From CAZLMW01 sp964560875 (GTDB taxonomy: Bacteria > Myxococcota_A > UBA9042), in assembly GCA_964560875.1 (NCBI GenBank), contig CAZLMW010000009.1:1-64000 (forward strand): 64,000 nt of DNA, written 5' to 3'. A program made the position numbers and the translations under genes. Shown one piece after another: positions 51,343 through 58,785 of this stretch (within the stretch, counting starts at the first letter, position 1; the number at the start of each line of letters is the position of its first letter). A model generated the notes under the pieces. The model saw nothing but the letters and a program-made list of their open reading frames with translations. It ran no database searches and had not been told where the DNA came from.

Positions 51343-51605
51343 TACCGACCGCCGCGCTTGCTGGCCTTGAGCGGGTTGAGGGACCGAGCTTCTTCGGTCT
51401 TCTCAATGCGCTTGTGAGTGGCGAAGTTGCACATGCCCAGGGCCCATTTGCGGCCCGGGTTCGCGTACGACTTGCAGTAGCTCGCGCCGCCGAGTCCTCG
51501 AACATGGCCGCAGCCGTCGCAATCGCCGACCGTGGGCTGGAACGTTCCACGCTCGATCAACGCAGCGAGCGCGGGCTCGGCGGGAAGGGTGTTGGGAGTG
51601 CTCAT
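51342..51605 (-). CDS. Small conserved-looking Cys4 protein of unknown function
   Basis: 87 aa. After a ~27-residue lead, DCDGCGHV, YCKSYANPGRKW and GMCNFATHKR place four to five Cys in a zinc- or Fe-S-binding pattern, and the C-terminus is basic. I do not recognise the family. SD AGGAG at 7-nt spacing before ATG 51605 and a good promoter at 51635-51663 indicate a genuine gene, the first of a three-gene unit with the hydratase and SRPBCC protein. Confidence 0.8.
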   Translation of the reverse strand: MSTPNTLPAEPALAALIERGTFQPTVGDCDGCGHVRGLGGASYCKSYANPGRKWALGMCNFATHKRIEKTEEARSLNPLKASKRGGR

Positions 51606-51634
51606 GTCCGTCTCCTGACCTCAAAGGGCGGCGG

Positions 51635-51663
51635 AAACTAACGGCGGGTATGGGCGATGTCAA
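51635..51663 (-). promoter_or_regulatory. Candidate promoter of the Cys4-hydratase-SRPBCC operon
   Basis: On the minus strand TTGACA (51658-51663) is followed after 17 bp by TAGTTT (51635-51640), about 30 nt before the start codon. The -35 is perfect, the -10 moderate. Confidence 0.5.
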
Positions 51664-51699
51664 CGCAAAGTTGCGTCGCTTGGAGAGGCGCGCAGTGCC

Positions 51700-52743
51700 C
51701 TACTTCGGCGCTTTCTTGCAGAGACCGTTGTCGCACACCTCGCCGCCGCCGCAGGGATGGGATAAACACGCCTTGTACCCGTGGCAATGAAAAGCCGGTG
51801 GCGGCGCGCACACGTTTCCTTTGTCCGACGGCACGCAGAACGTGGCCTGGCCGCCGTAGGGGCAGTCGGTGGCCTCGCTCGATTTGCTGCAGTTGCCTTT
51901 CTGCGCGCAGAACTTCTTGCCGTTCTTGGTGACGCACCGCCCTGATGCACACTGCCAGTTTTCTTCGCAGGCGTCGCAGAAGCCCTTGCTGCCCGCCCCG
52001 CATGTAGGCAGCGACTTGGGCGGTCCACGTCCGGTCGACGAAATGACCTTGTAGCAGTAGCCCTTGCCGCCGTAGCTCACGCACGTCGTGCCCGTCGGGC
52101 ATTGCCCCGCGCCCCCTTTGGCCTGACACGTGGTCGCACAATAGCGTTCGGCGTCGTCCTTGGACTGGAAACACACGGCGGCGGGGCTGCAATCGGCGGT
52201 TGTCTTGCAGGGGCTGCAGTGGGCACCATCGCCCTTGCAGGAGCCGTAGTCGGGGTGGCACGCGAACTCGTCCACCTTGGACCCGTACTGCCGACACGAA
52301 TAGCCGGCCGGGCATTTTCCGTCGCCGACGTTGCACTTGAAGGTGCAGAAGCGAGCGCCTCCGTCTTTGGGCTGCACACACTCAGGGGCGTTTGGTCCGC
52401 ATTGGCTCGATGACTGGCATGGATCGCACAACCGTGGCGGCGTGCACACGAGAACGTCGCCGAGCGGATTGCAGAACGTCCCATTGGTGCAATCGCTCTG
52501 GATTTTGCACCCCTGGCTGCAGATCCCAACTCCGGACCTGAGGTTTGTGATGTAGCAACTCAGCCCGTACTTGGCGCAGTCGTTGTTGCTCGCACACAGC
52601 TTGCCCAGCCCGCTATCGGAAGCCGTCGCACCGCCGTCTTTGTCGTCGCTGGGCCCGTCGACCGTTTCGTCGGAACAGCCCGCAAAGAGGCACGCGGCGG
52701 CGATCGCGAGCACCTTCAACAACGCTGGCGCATGGACTTTCAC
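51700..52743 (-). CDS. Cys-rich lipoprotein
   Basis: 347 aa from GTG 52743, which has GGAG at 6-nt spacing. Signal peptide with lipobox LFAGC (Cys23). A short Asp/Gly-rich linker leads into about 300 residues with more than 30 Cys in irregular CxxxxDC / CxxG[TY]xC modules (CASNNDCAKYGLSC, CQSSSQCGPNAPEC), similar to the N-terminal Cys-rich part of the 3596-6904 lipoprotein. Probably a disulfide-rich outer-membrane or surface protein; function unknown. Confidence 0.87.
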   Translation of the reverse strand: MKVHAPALLKVLAIAAACLFAGCSDETVDGPSDDKDGGATASDSGLGKLCASNNDCAKYGLSCYITNLRSGVGICSQGCKIQSDCTNGTFCNPLGDVLVCTPPRLCDPCQSSSQCGPNAPECVQPKDGGARFCTFKCNVGDGKCPAGYSCRQYGSKVDEFACHPDYGSCKGDGAHCSPCKTTADCSPAAVCFQSKDDAERYCATTCQAKGGAGQCPTGTTCVSYGGKGYCYKVISSTGRGPPKSLPTCGAGSKGFCDACEENWQCASGRCVTKNGKKFCAQKGNCSKSSEATDCPYGGQATFCVPSDKGNVCAPPPAFHCHGYKACLSHPCGGGEVCDNGLCKKAPK

Positions 52744-52944
52744 GGCGTGCTCCGTGGCGAGAAGAGGCGACGTCGGCTGAACAGTGGCCTTCAGCGAGTC
52801 GTTTGCCGGGCGCGGTATGTTGGGTTCACACTCGAGCCTCGCGCAGCATAACCAAGGCGCCCATCGGTGCGAAGTCAGCGCCACAGAGCGCCACATTCTC
52901 ATCGATGCAAAACGCCGCATCGTTCGCCTCGCTCGGGACCTGAA

Positions 52945-53556
52945 ATGGCATCGCTCTACCACTACATGGACTGTCCCTATTGTTTCCGCGTGCGCATGTA
53001 CGCGCACGAGAGAAGCATCAAGTTCGAAAACGTCGTGGTGGAACGCGGGTCGCCGCCGCCAGAACTGCCCAGCCTCAATCCGCTCTTGCGGCTGCCGGTT
53101 TGGATCAACGACGAAAACAAGCCGATTTTTGGTTCCAACACCATCATCGACTACCTCGAACACAGCGATCCCGATGAACCGCTTGTGCCCACTGAGTCAC
53201 TGCCGAGAGCCCGCGTGTGGATGGCCGATGAGCTCGCGCGTGACGGGTTGCTCGAGCCGCTCATCGCGCTGGATCGCGATCTCGGAGGTCGCGACCCGGA
53301 CAACTGGAATCTGTCGCTCTACAAGAAGAAGACCGCGCGCATCCGGCGCACACTCAACGTCTTCGAAGCTCTTCTCGGTGGCCGAAAGTGGCTGATCGGG
53401 GACGATTTCACGTTGGCCGATCTGTCTCTCGCGTTGCCGCTTTCGATCCTGGAGCGATACGGCATCGACCTGGCGGACACACCGGCGCTGGCCGACCTCG
53501 CTGAAAGGCTTGCTGCGCGCGACTCGATGCGCCTTGCACGCATGCGAAACCCATGA
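52945..53556 (+). CDS. Glutathione S-transferase-like protein with CPYC motif
   Basis: 203 aa. The thioredoxin-fold N-terminus carries a glutaredoxin-like CPYC (C10, C13), then LPVWINDENKPIFGSNTIID with the cis-Pro and the glutathione-binding Ser region. The C-terminal all-helical domain has the GDDFTLADLSLAL motif of GSTs. The two Cys suggest a Grx2-like thiol-disulfide oxidoreductase or omega-type GST. ATG 52945; the frame is open upstream to 52867. Confidence 0.85.
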   Translation: MASLYHYMDCPYCFRVRMYAHERSIKFENVVVERGSPPPELPSLNPLLRLPVWINDENKPIFGSNTIIDYLEHSDPDEPLVPTESLPRARVWMADELARDGLLEPLIALDRDLGGRDPDNWNLSLYKKKTARIRRTLNVFEALLGGRKWLIGDDFTLADLSLALPLSILERYGIDLADTPALADLAERLAARDSMRLARMRNP

Positions 53557-53640
53557 ATGACTTTGGCGCTTTCGTTGTCGTGTCAAAGCTGGTAGGACAG
53601 CGCCCCCTTCGACGCTGACGTCGCTTTGGAGTGCCTTGTC

Positions 53641-54720
53641 ATGGTCATTCGAAACGCCCTGCGCACCAGCGCCTCGCACAAGTTCGGACATCGTTCGCGA
53701 TCCCTTTGCCTCGCCATCATCGTGTGTGCGTCGCTGAGCCTCGTGGCCGCCTCCGTCACAGCGCAGGCGCCCGCAAAGAACCCGCCCGAGAACAAGGCCG
53801 CTGCTGCCGCCGAAAAGAAGGCCGCTCCGGCCCCTGCCAACGCTGCGCCCGCTGCCGCCACGACTGCGCCCGCGGCAAAGAAGGAAGCCCCGAAGGCCCC
53901 CGCCGCCAGCCCGGGTACCGCGAATCCGTCGGCAGCCAATCCGGCCGGCACCGCCCCGCCGGCCGATGGCGCCGCTCCTGGCACTGCGCCCGCGGAAGCT
54001 GTTGTCGCGCCACCCCCGCCCGCGCCTGGCTTTGTGGTCATCAACGTCGACATGGAGGGCCTCTCCGCTGTTGTCGGGGGCGAGGTTCACGGCCTGAAAA
54101 TCGGCGCAAACCGCTTTGAGCTGCCGGCAGGCGACGCCGTGATCGAGGTCCAGGACAAGAAGGGCAAGTCGATCAAGAAGGAGACCGTGACCGTCAACAG
54201 CGGCAAGGACACGGATATCAAGATCGTGATGACCGGCAAGCTCGTCGTTCGCACCGCCGAAGGCATGACCGTCAAGCTCGACGGCAAAGCGGTCAAAGCT
54301 GAAAGCGGCGCCGCGAGCGCCACAGTCAAGGGCGGCAAGCACTCGGTCGTCGTGACGCAGCCCGGTCGCGTCGGCGTCAAGAGCAACATCGACGTCATCG
54401 CGGGACGCACACACACAATCAATCCATCGCTCGCCACCTTCTCACCCGGAAACGAAAACCTCGCGTGGGCCGGCGTGCTGGGAGGCGGCGCGCTGATCCT
54501 GGCTGCCGTGCTGATGGAGCGCTTCGCCGACGCGACGTCGTTTGGCGGCGACACCACGCGCTGGGTCATGGTCGGTGCGGGCGTTGCCGGATTCGCCAGC
54601 GGTACGATCATGATGAAGGACATCTACAAGAAGGAAGCGAACCCGCCGGTCAAGGACGGCAAGCTCCCGATGCAGGTCACGCGCGCCAAGTCAGCGACCG
54701 CGAACCTCGCCGCGCGCTAA
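53641..54720 (+). CDS. Membrane-associated PEGA-like protein with Ala/Pro-rich linker
   Basis: 359 aa. Signal sequence (LCLAIIVCASLSLVAASVTAQA), a Lys/Ala/Pro low-complexity linker (about 42-125), then a PEGA-like beta region (about 130-270, including GKLVVRTAEGMTVKLDGKAV and GGKHSVVVTQPGRV) and two C-terminal hydrophobic segments (LAWAGVLGGGALILAAVLM; VMVGAGVAGFASGTIMM). Probably anchored in the inner membrane with the domain in the periplasm. ATG 53641 has GGAG 9 nt upstream. 20 bp precede the phosphatase gene. Confidence 0.8.
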   Translation: MVIRNALRTSASHKFGHRSRSLCLAIIVCASLSLVAASVTAQAPAKNPPENKAAAAAEKKAAPAPANAAPAAATTAPAAKKEAPKAPAASPGTANPSAANPAGTAPPADGAAPGTAPAEAVVAPPPPAPGFVVINVDMEGLSAVVGGEVHGLKIGANRFELPAGDAVIEVQDKKGKSIKKETVTVNSGKDTDIKIVMTGKLVVRTAEGMTVKLDGKAVKAESGAASATVKGGKHSVVVTQPGRVGVKSNIDVIAGRTHTINPSLATFSPGNENLAWAGVLGGGALILAAVLMERFADATSFGGDTTRWVMVGAGVAGFASGTIMMKDIYKKEANPPVKDGKLPMQVTRAKSATANLAAR

Positions 54721-54740
54721 GCGGCCCTGTTGGCCTCGCC

Positions 54741-55214
54741 ATGCCGGTGCGCCTCCCCAAGATTCATGAAGTTGCGGACGGCTTATGGGTCGGTCCCGTT
54801 CCTGGTTCGCCCGAGTTGATTCGCAAGCTGCGGGTCGACCACGGCATCACCGGCCTCGTTTCCCTTCAAACAGACAAGGACCTGGAGACGTTGGGGCTTT
54901 CGTGGCCGCTGCTCTGGCGATTCCTGCTGACCAACCAAATCAACACCGCGCGTGTGCCGATCGTCGATTTCAACGATCGTTCGCTGCTCGATGGCCTCTC
55001 CGGCGCCGTGGACGCGGTCAACGACATGCGGCGCGGCGGGCATACGACCTACCTGCACTGCACAGCTGGCGTGAACCGTTCACCCACTGTCGCCATCGCC
55101 TGGCTGGTGCGCGACTGCGGCATGTCGCTCGACGACGCGTGGAACCAGGTCACCGAAAGACGTCCCTGCGACCCTCATCGCGCCGTCTTGCAGCGGTGGA
55201 TCGACCGCGGCTGA
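54741..55214 (+). CDS. Dual-specificity (Tyr/Ser/Thr) protein phosphatase
   Basis: 157 aa. The active-site loop HCTAGVNRSP (Cys107, Arg113) is the CX5R signature, and PIVDFNDRS (around residues 73-81) supplies the general acid Asp. The compact size without extra domains resembles bacterial DUSP-like enzymes. It could counteract Ser/Thr or Tyr phosphorylation in a kinase-rich genome; no substrate is evident. The frame is open upstream from 54465, but ATG 54741 lies just after the previous stop. Confidence 0.9.
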   Translation: MPVRLPKIHEVADGLWVGPVPGSPELIRKLRVDHGITGLVSLQTDKDLETLGLSWPLLWRFLLTNQINTARVPIVDFNDRSLLDGLSGAVDAVNDMRRGGHTTYLHCTAGVNRSPTVAIAWLVRDCGMSLDDAWNQVTERRPCDPHRAVLQRWIDRG

Positions 55215-55337
55215 TGACGTGCTGTAGCGCGTTCAATCCCCCGCTTAACTGACAACAGCGTGCCTCCGCAGCGGGGCTCAGCTATGATGTGCGACCTGTA
55301 CTCGCGACACGTCGCCGCGATCCCCCGCGGAGCGAAG

Positions 55338-57032
55338 ATGTCAGACGTTCCCGTCACCGACCCGAACCGCGCCGAACCCAATCGGCAGGTCGAAGTCCAG
55401 CTCGGGCACCTGTGCAACAACCGCTGCGTGTTCTGCGTGTCCGGCCAGCTGAGTGAACTCGATCGCGCCCCGCAGCTTCCGCAAGACCCTATTCGCGCGC
55501 AGGTGCAGGCCGCGCGTGACGACGGCGCGACCAAGATCACGTTCCTTGGCGGGGAGCCCACGATTCAGCGGTCCTTCCTCGACCTGCTGCAGTTCGCCGT
55601 GGACTTGCAGTTCGACGAAATCGTCATCTTCACCAACGGTGTGATGACTCCGCGTGAGAGTTTCCGATCGCGAGCCCTACGCATCCTGGCCGGCCTCGGC
55701 GACGACGTCCGCGAGCGGGTGATTTGGCGGTTCTCGTTGCAAGGCGGCGACCGAGAGAGCCACGACGCGACGACCTGCAACCCCGGGGCCTGGGATCGGA
55801 TCATCGAATCCATGGGCATCCTGGCCGGCGAGAACGCGCGCCTCTCGGGCAACATGTGCGTCGTTTCTGGCAACCACCTTGCCGTCGACGAGCTTGCGGA
55901 TGTCGCCGCGAAGTTCGGCCTCGAGAACCTCCACCTCGACATGTTTCGGCCACGCGATTCCGGGGACCGAACCGAGGACTATCTGCGCGGCCTGATGTCG
56001 GTGCCGTACACCGAGATGGCGACCAGTTTTCGCAAGCTCGTGCAAGCCGTCGAACACAAGCTCGGCGCGGGTTTCGACCTGAATATCGGCAACCTTCCGT
56101 ACTGCGTCGCGCCCGACATCGCTTGGCGCATCCATCATGACGGCCAGTTCACCGTCACGGTCGCCGCCAGTGGCAGCGGGCACACCCAAGACGGCTTCGA
56201 CAAATACACCGACAAGCGCAGCGATAAGCACAAGACCGACGAGTGTGCGGCGTGTGTGTTCAACGATCGCTGTGGCGGCGTTTTCGATCTCTACGCAGAC
56301 ATCCATGGCCACGATGAACTGCGCCCCGTGTCCGGCGAGCAGCTGTGGCAGGTCGACGAGGCCGGCCATCACTTCGTGCTGCTTGCCGAGGACGCCGTGC
56401 GCACTTGGGCGGACGGCAACGAACGGCGGGTCGGGCGAATCGACGAGCGTGGCGGCGAGATCGACGTGTCCGTGACAACGCCGGCCGGTCCGTGGCGTCT
56501 CATCCTCAGGCGCTCAGCAAGGGCGACCAACCGACCTGGCTGGCATCGTCTCCGAGGTGGCCGCATTGAAGCCTCGGTCGTGGCGGGCGCACCAAGTGGC
56601 GATTCCGCCCACGCCGCGTTGCAGTCCGCCTGGAACCAGCTCGTCGCTGCCCTCGATCCAGCCGGAGAAGCAAGCATCGATGGACTGGCCGAGGCATGGA
56701 ACATCGAGTCTGCGCGAATCGAAGGTGAGCGTGCGCGACTTGCTGGCATCAAGCGCCGCGCAGCCGCGATGATCGATCGACTCCGTGGGGAACGCCTCGC
56801 AGGGTTGCGTCTGGATTCCGTCTCTCGCGACCCGGATGTGCCGAGCATCGACCTGACCTATGTTGGTGCCGATGCGACCCTCGTCCTTTCCCTGGACCTG
56901 CACCCTCCCGCGCCGGCGACACGGCCCGCCCTGCGGCATCGAACCGAAGATCTCGGTCCCGAAACGCTGGCGCGATTCTCGGCTGAATTGGGGCGCGCTC
57001 TGAAGCCCCGGCGGTCGCGAGCACGCGCCTGA
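55338..57032 (+). CDS. Radical SAM protein with SPASM-like Cys cluster and long C-terminal extension
   Basis: 564 aa. Cys26, Cys30 and Cys33 form the CxxxCxxC [4Fe-4S] motif (HLCNNRCVFC), followed by KITFLGGEPTIQRSFLDLL (GGEP, SAM binding). Around residue 300 a CxxCxxxxxC group (ECAACVFNDRCGG) could hold an auxiliary cluster. The last ~210 residues are unlike known SPASM enzymes (WRLILRRSARATNRPGWHRL, then a helical SARIEGERARLAGIKRRAAA) and unrecognised. Twitch/SPASM radical SAM enzymes often modify peptides, but no obvious precursor peptide is next to it apart from a 39-aa membrane microprotein. ATG 55338 has GGAG at 6-nt spacing. Confidence 0.87.
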   Translation: MSDVPVTDPNRAEPNRQVEVQLGHLCNNRCVFCVSGQLSELDRAPQLPQDPIRAQVQAARDDGATKITFLGGEPTIQRSFLDLLQFAVDLQFDEIVIFTNGVMTPRESFRSRALRILAGLGDDVRERVIWRFSLQGGDRESHDATTCNPGAWDRIIESMGILAGENARLSGNMCVVSGNHLAVDELADVAAKFGLENLHLDMFRPRDSGDRTEDYLRGLMSVPYTEMATSFRKLVQAVEHKLGAGFDLNIGNLPYCVAPDIAWRIHHDGQFTVTVAASGSGHTQDGFDKYTDKRSDKHKTDECAACVFNDRCGGVFDLYADIHGHDELRPVSGEQLWQVDEAGHHFVLLAEDAVRTWADGNERRVGRIDERGGEIDVSVTTPAGPWRLILRRSARATNRPGWHRLRGGRIEASVVAGAPSGDSAHAALQSAWNQLVAALDPAGEASIDGLAEAWNIESARIEGERARLAGIKRRAAAMIDRLRGERLAGLRLDSVSRDPDVPSIDLTYVGADATLVLSLDLHPPAPATRPALRHRTEDLGPETLARFSAELGRALKPRRSRARA

Positions 57033-57124
57033 GCAAGAAGTCAGCCGGTCTGCGGCATCGACGCTTGCAGTCGACACGTAATCGCTACACACTCCGCGGC
57101 TCTGGACCCGATCGAGCGCTTTTC

Positions 57125-57152
57125 TTGCCGCGCTGCCCCGCTGGAATACAGT
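57125..57152 (+). promoter_or_regulatory. Candidate promoter of the 39-aa microprotein gene
   Basis: TTGCCG (57125-57130), 16-bp spacer, TACAGT (57147-57152), about 40 nt before ATG 57193. Confidence 0.4.
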
Positions 57153-57192
57153 GTGTTCACAACGGGTTGTGGATCAGACTTGGGAGTCCGCC

Positions 57193-57312
57193 ATGGGTGA
57201 GTTGCTGCTTATCGGAACAATCGCCTCGGGCGTCGGCCTCGCTTTCGTGACGTCCAAGATGGGCATCCGCTTCATCGTCGACACGATCCCGATGAAACAA
57301 CCCAAGGGCTAG
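57193..57312 (+). CDS. 39-aa single-pass membrane microprotein
   Basis: ATG 57193 has GGGAG at 6-nt spacing and a candidate promoter, and the gene is followed by a terminator. The peptide has one hydrophobic segment (LLLIGTIASGVGLAFV) followed by a short amphipathic stretch (SKMGIRFIVDTI) and ends MKQPKG. Too short for family assignment. It lies between the radical SAM gene and lepB. Likely an inner-membrane small protein; function unknown. Confidence 0.65.
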   Translation: MGELLLIGTIASGVGLAFVTSKMGIRFIVDTIPMKQPKG

Positions 57313-57368
57313 CCCGTTTTTGCACTGCGCACGGGTCCTGCAGCCAGGGCCGGATAACGCGAACTGAG

Positions 57369-57389
57369 CGCCCGTTTGGCGGGCGTTTT
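57369..57389 (+). terminator. Rho-independent terminator
   Basis: CGCCCG (57369-57374) and CGGGCG (57380-57385) with a 5-nt loop, followed by TTTT. It ends transcription of the microprotein gene before the convergent lepB. Confidence 0.75.
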
Positions 57390-58694
57390 CTATTTGATCA
57401 GCTGGCGAAGCGGATCGGGCACGTCACACGTCCCGGCGGCGGGGTCGGCGTGGACGACGCGTCCAATACGGTCAAAGTTCGGCCGCCAGAAGTCGCGCTG
57501 GTAAGCAAACCAGATGAAGCCGGCCTTGCCCTTGACCGTGTTCATCGGAACCAGCCCGAAATAGCGCCCGTCCTTGCTGTTATCGCGGTTGTCGCCCATC
57601 ACCAGGAGCGACTTCTCAGGCACACGAAACGCTGGAAAATCGGGGTTTTCGGCCTTGGCGTACACGCTCGCGTGCGAGGTGAACCGTCGCGGATCGATCT
57701 CGCGGGGCGGCCATCCGCTGTCGTTGAGCGGGCCGAGCCACATCACCAGGTCGGACTGCGGCCCGGGCACTCGATGTTGGCTGATGAACTCCGTTTCACC
57801 GATGCACTCGCGCGACTTGGCGCAGAAATAACCTTCGCGCTTCTGGGCGAAATCGGCGGCCTCGGCGCGGCTCGCAAACCGCCCCGGGAGCTCCTGGAGC
57901 TCGCCATCTTCCATCGTTGGCGCGGACAGGCACCACTTGCTGTCATCGGCGGTGCAGGTATCGATCGCGTCGACCGATTCGCCGCACTCTCCCTGCCGAT
58001 CAACCACCGTGCGCAGGATCGGTTTTCCGTTGATGTGCAGGTGATTGTCGACCATCTGCACGAGATCTCCGGGCACAGCGACGACGCGCTTGATGAGGTC
58101 CTTGCCAGCTGAGTCCTTGTCGTCGTCGTAGGGGTATTCGAAGACGATGATCTCGCCACGCTTGGGCTCACGGAGTTCGAACAGCTTGATGCGGGTGAAC
58201 GGGATCTTGATGCCGTAGATGAACTTGTTGACGAACAAATGGTCGTGCACGTGCAGCGTCGGAATCATCGATCCGGTGGGGATCTTGAACGCTTCGAACA
58301 CAAATGCCCGGATGAGCAGCGCGAGGATCACCGCCCAGCCGATTGCCTCGACGTATTCGCGCAACGGACTCTTACGGAACGCGCCGAAATGGCGCTGCAA
58401 GGCATCATCCAGGGCGGTCGCGGCGTCCTCGAGCCGGTCGGGGTCGCGGAGGCGGGGCTTGGGCTCACACGCGACTTCCACGTCCGCTCGAAGCCTTTCG
58501 ACCTTGGTGACCGCCTCTTCACCCACGCGCTGGCCGTGCTTGCGCAACAGGCGTTTGCTGTCTCGCAGCAACCATCCCGCCGCCTCATTGAGCCGCGCGA
58601 GGCGCTTTTTCCGGGCACGTGGATCGCCACCCGAACGCTCAGAACCACCGGAGCGACCGCCCTCTTTGCCGTTGCGTTTGCCGTTACGTGCCAT
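57390..58694 (-). CDS. lepB: Signal peptidase I, extended form
   Basis: 434 aa from ATG 58694 (a GTG at 58730 is possible). A ~115-residue basic/helical N-terminal extension precedes one transmembrane segment (VILALLIRAFVFEAF), the catalytic Ser in PTGSMIPTL (about residue 142) and Lys in DLIKRVVAVPGD, and the box GDNRDNSKDGRYFG. It cleaves signal peptides on the periplasmic face. Between the Lys and the final box there is an insertion of about 120 residues with several Cys (ECGESVDAIDTC, CAKSREC), longer than in E. coli. Suits a genome with many exported lipoproteins, although lipoproteins themselves are cut by LspA. Confidence 0.95.
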   Translation of the reverse strand: MARNGKRNGKEGGRSGGSERSGGDPRARKKRLARLNEAAGWLLRDSKRLLRKHGQRVGEEAVTKVERLRADVEVACEPKPRLRDPDRLEDAATALDDALQRHFGAFRKSPLREYVEAIGWAVILALLIRAFVFEAFKIPTGSMIPTLHVHDHLFVNKFIYGIKIPFTRIKLFELREPKRGEIIVFEYPYDDDKDSAGKDLIKRVVAVPGDLVQMVDNHLHINGKPILRTVVDRQGECGESVDAIDTCTADDSKWCLSAPTMEDGELQELPGRFASRAEAADFAQKREGYFCAKSRECIGETEFISQHRVPGPQSDLVMWLGPLNDSGWPPREIDPRRFTSHASVYAKAENPDFPAFRVPEKSLLVMGDNRDNSKDGRYFGLVPMNTVKGKAGFIWFAYQRDFWRPNFDRIGRVVHADPAAGTCDVPDPLRQLIK

Positions 58695-58785
58695 CAGGCG
58701 GGCGAGTCCGAAAAGTGAAGCCCGCCCCACGCCCCGTTGAAGCGAGGCGCGGGGCAGTGGTTCGTGGGCTGGTGGCCCGACTGCG

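Noticed and set aside
55290..55340. TATGAT near 55303 as promoter of the radical SAM gene
   Set aside because: No acceptable -35 at 16-18 bp and no extended -10; the hexamer alone is weak evidence.
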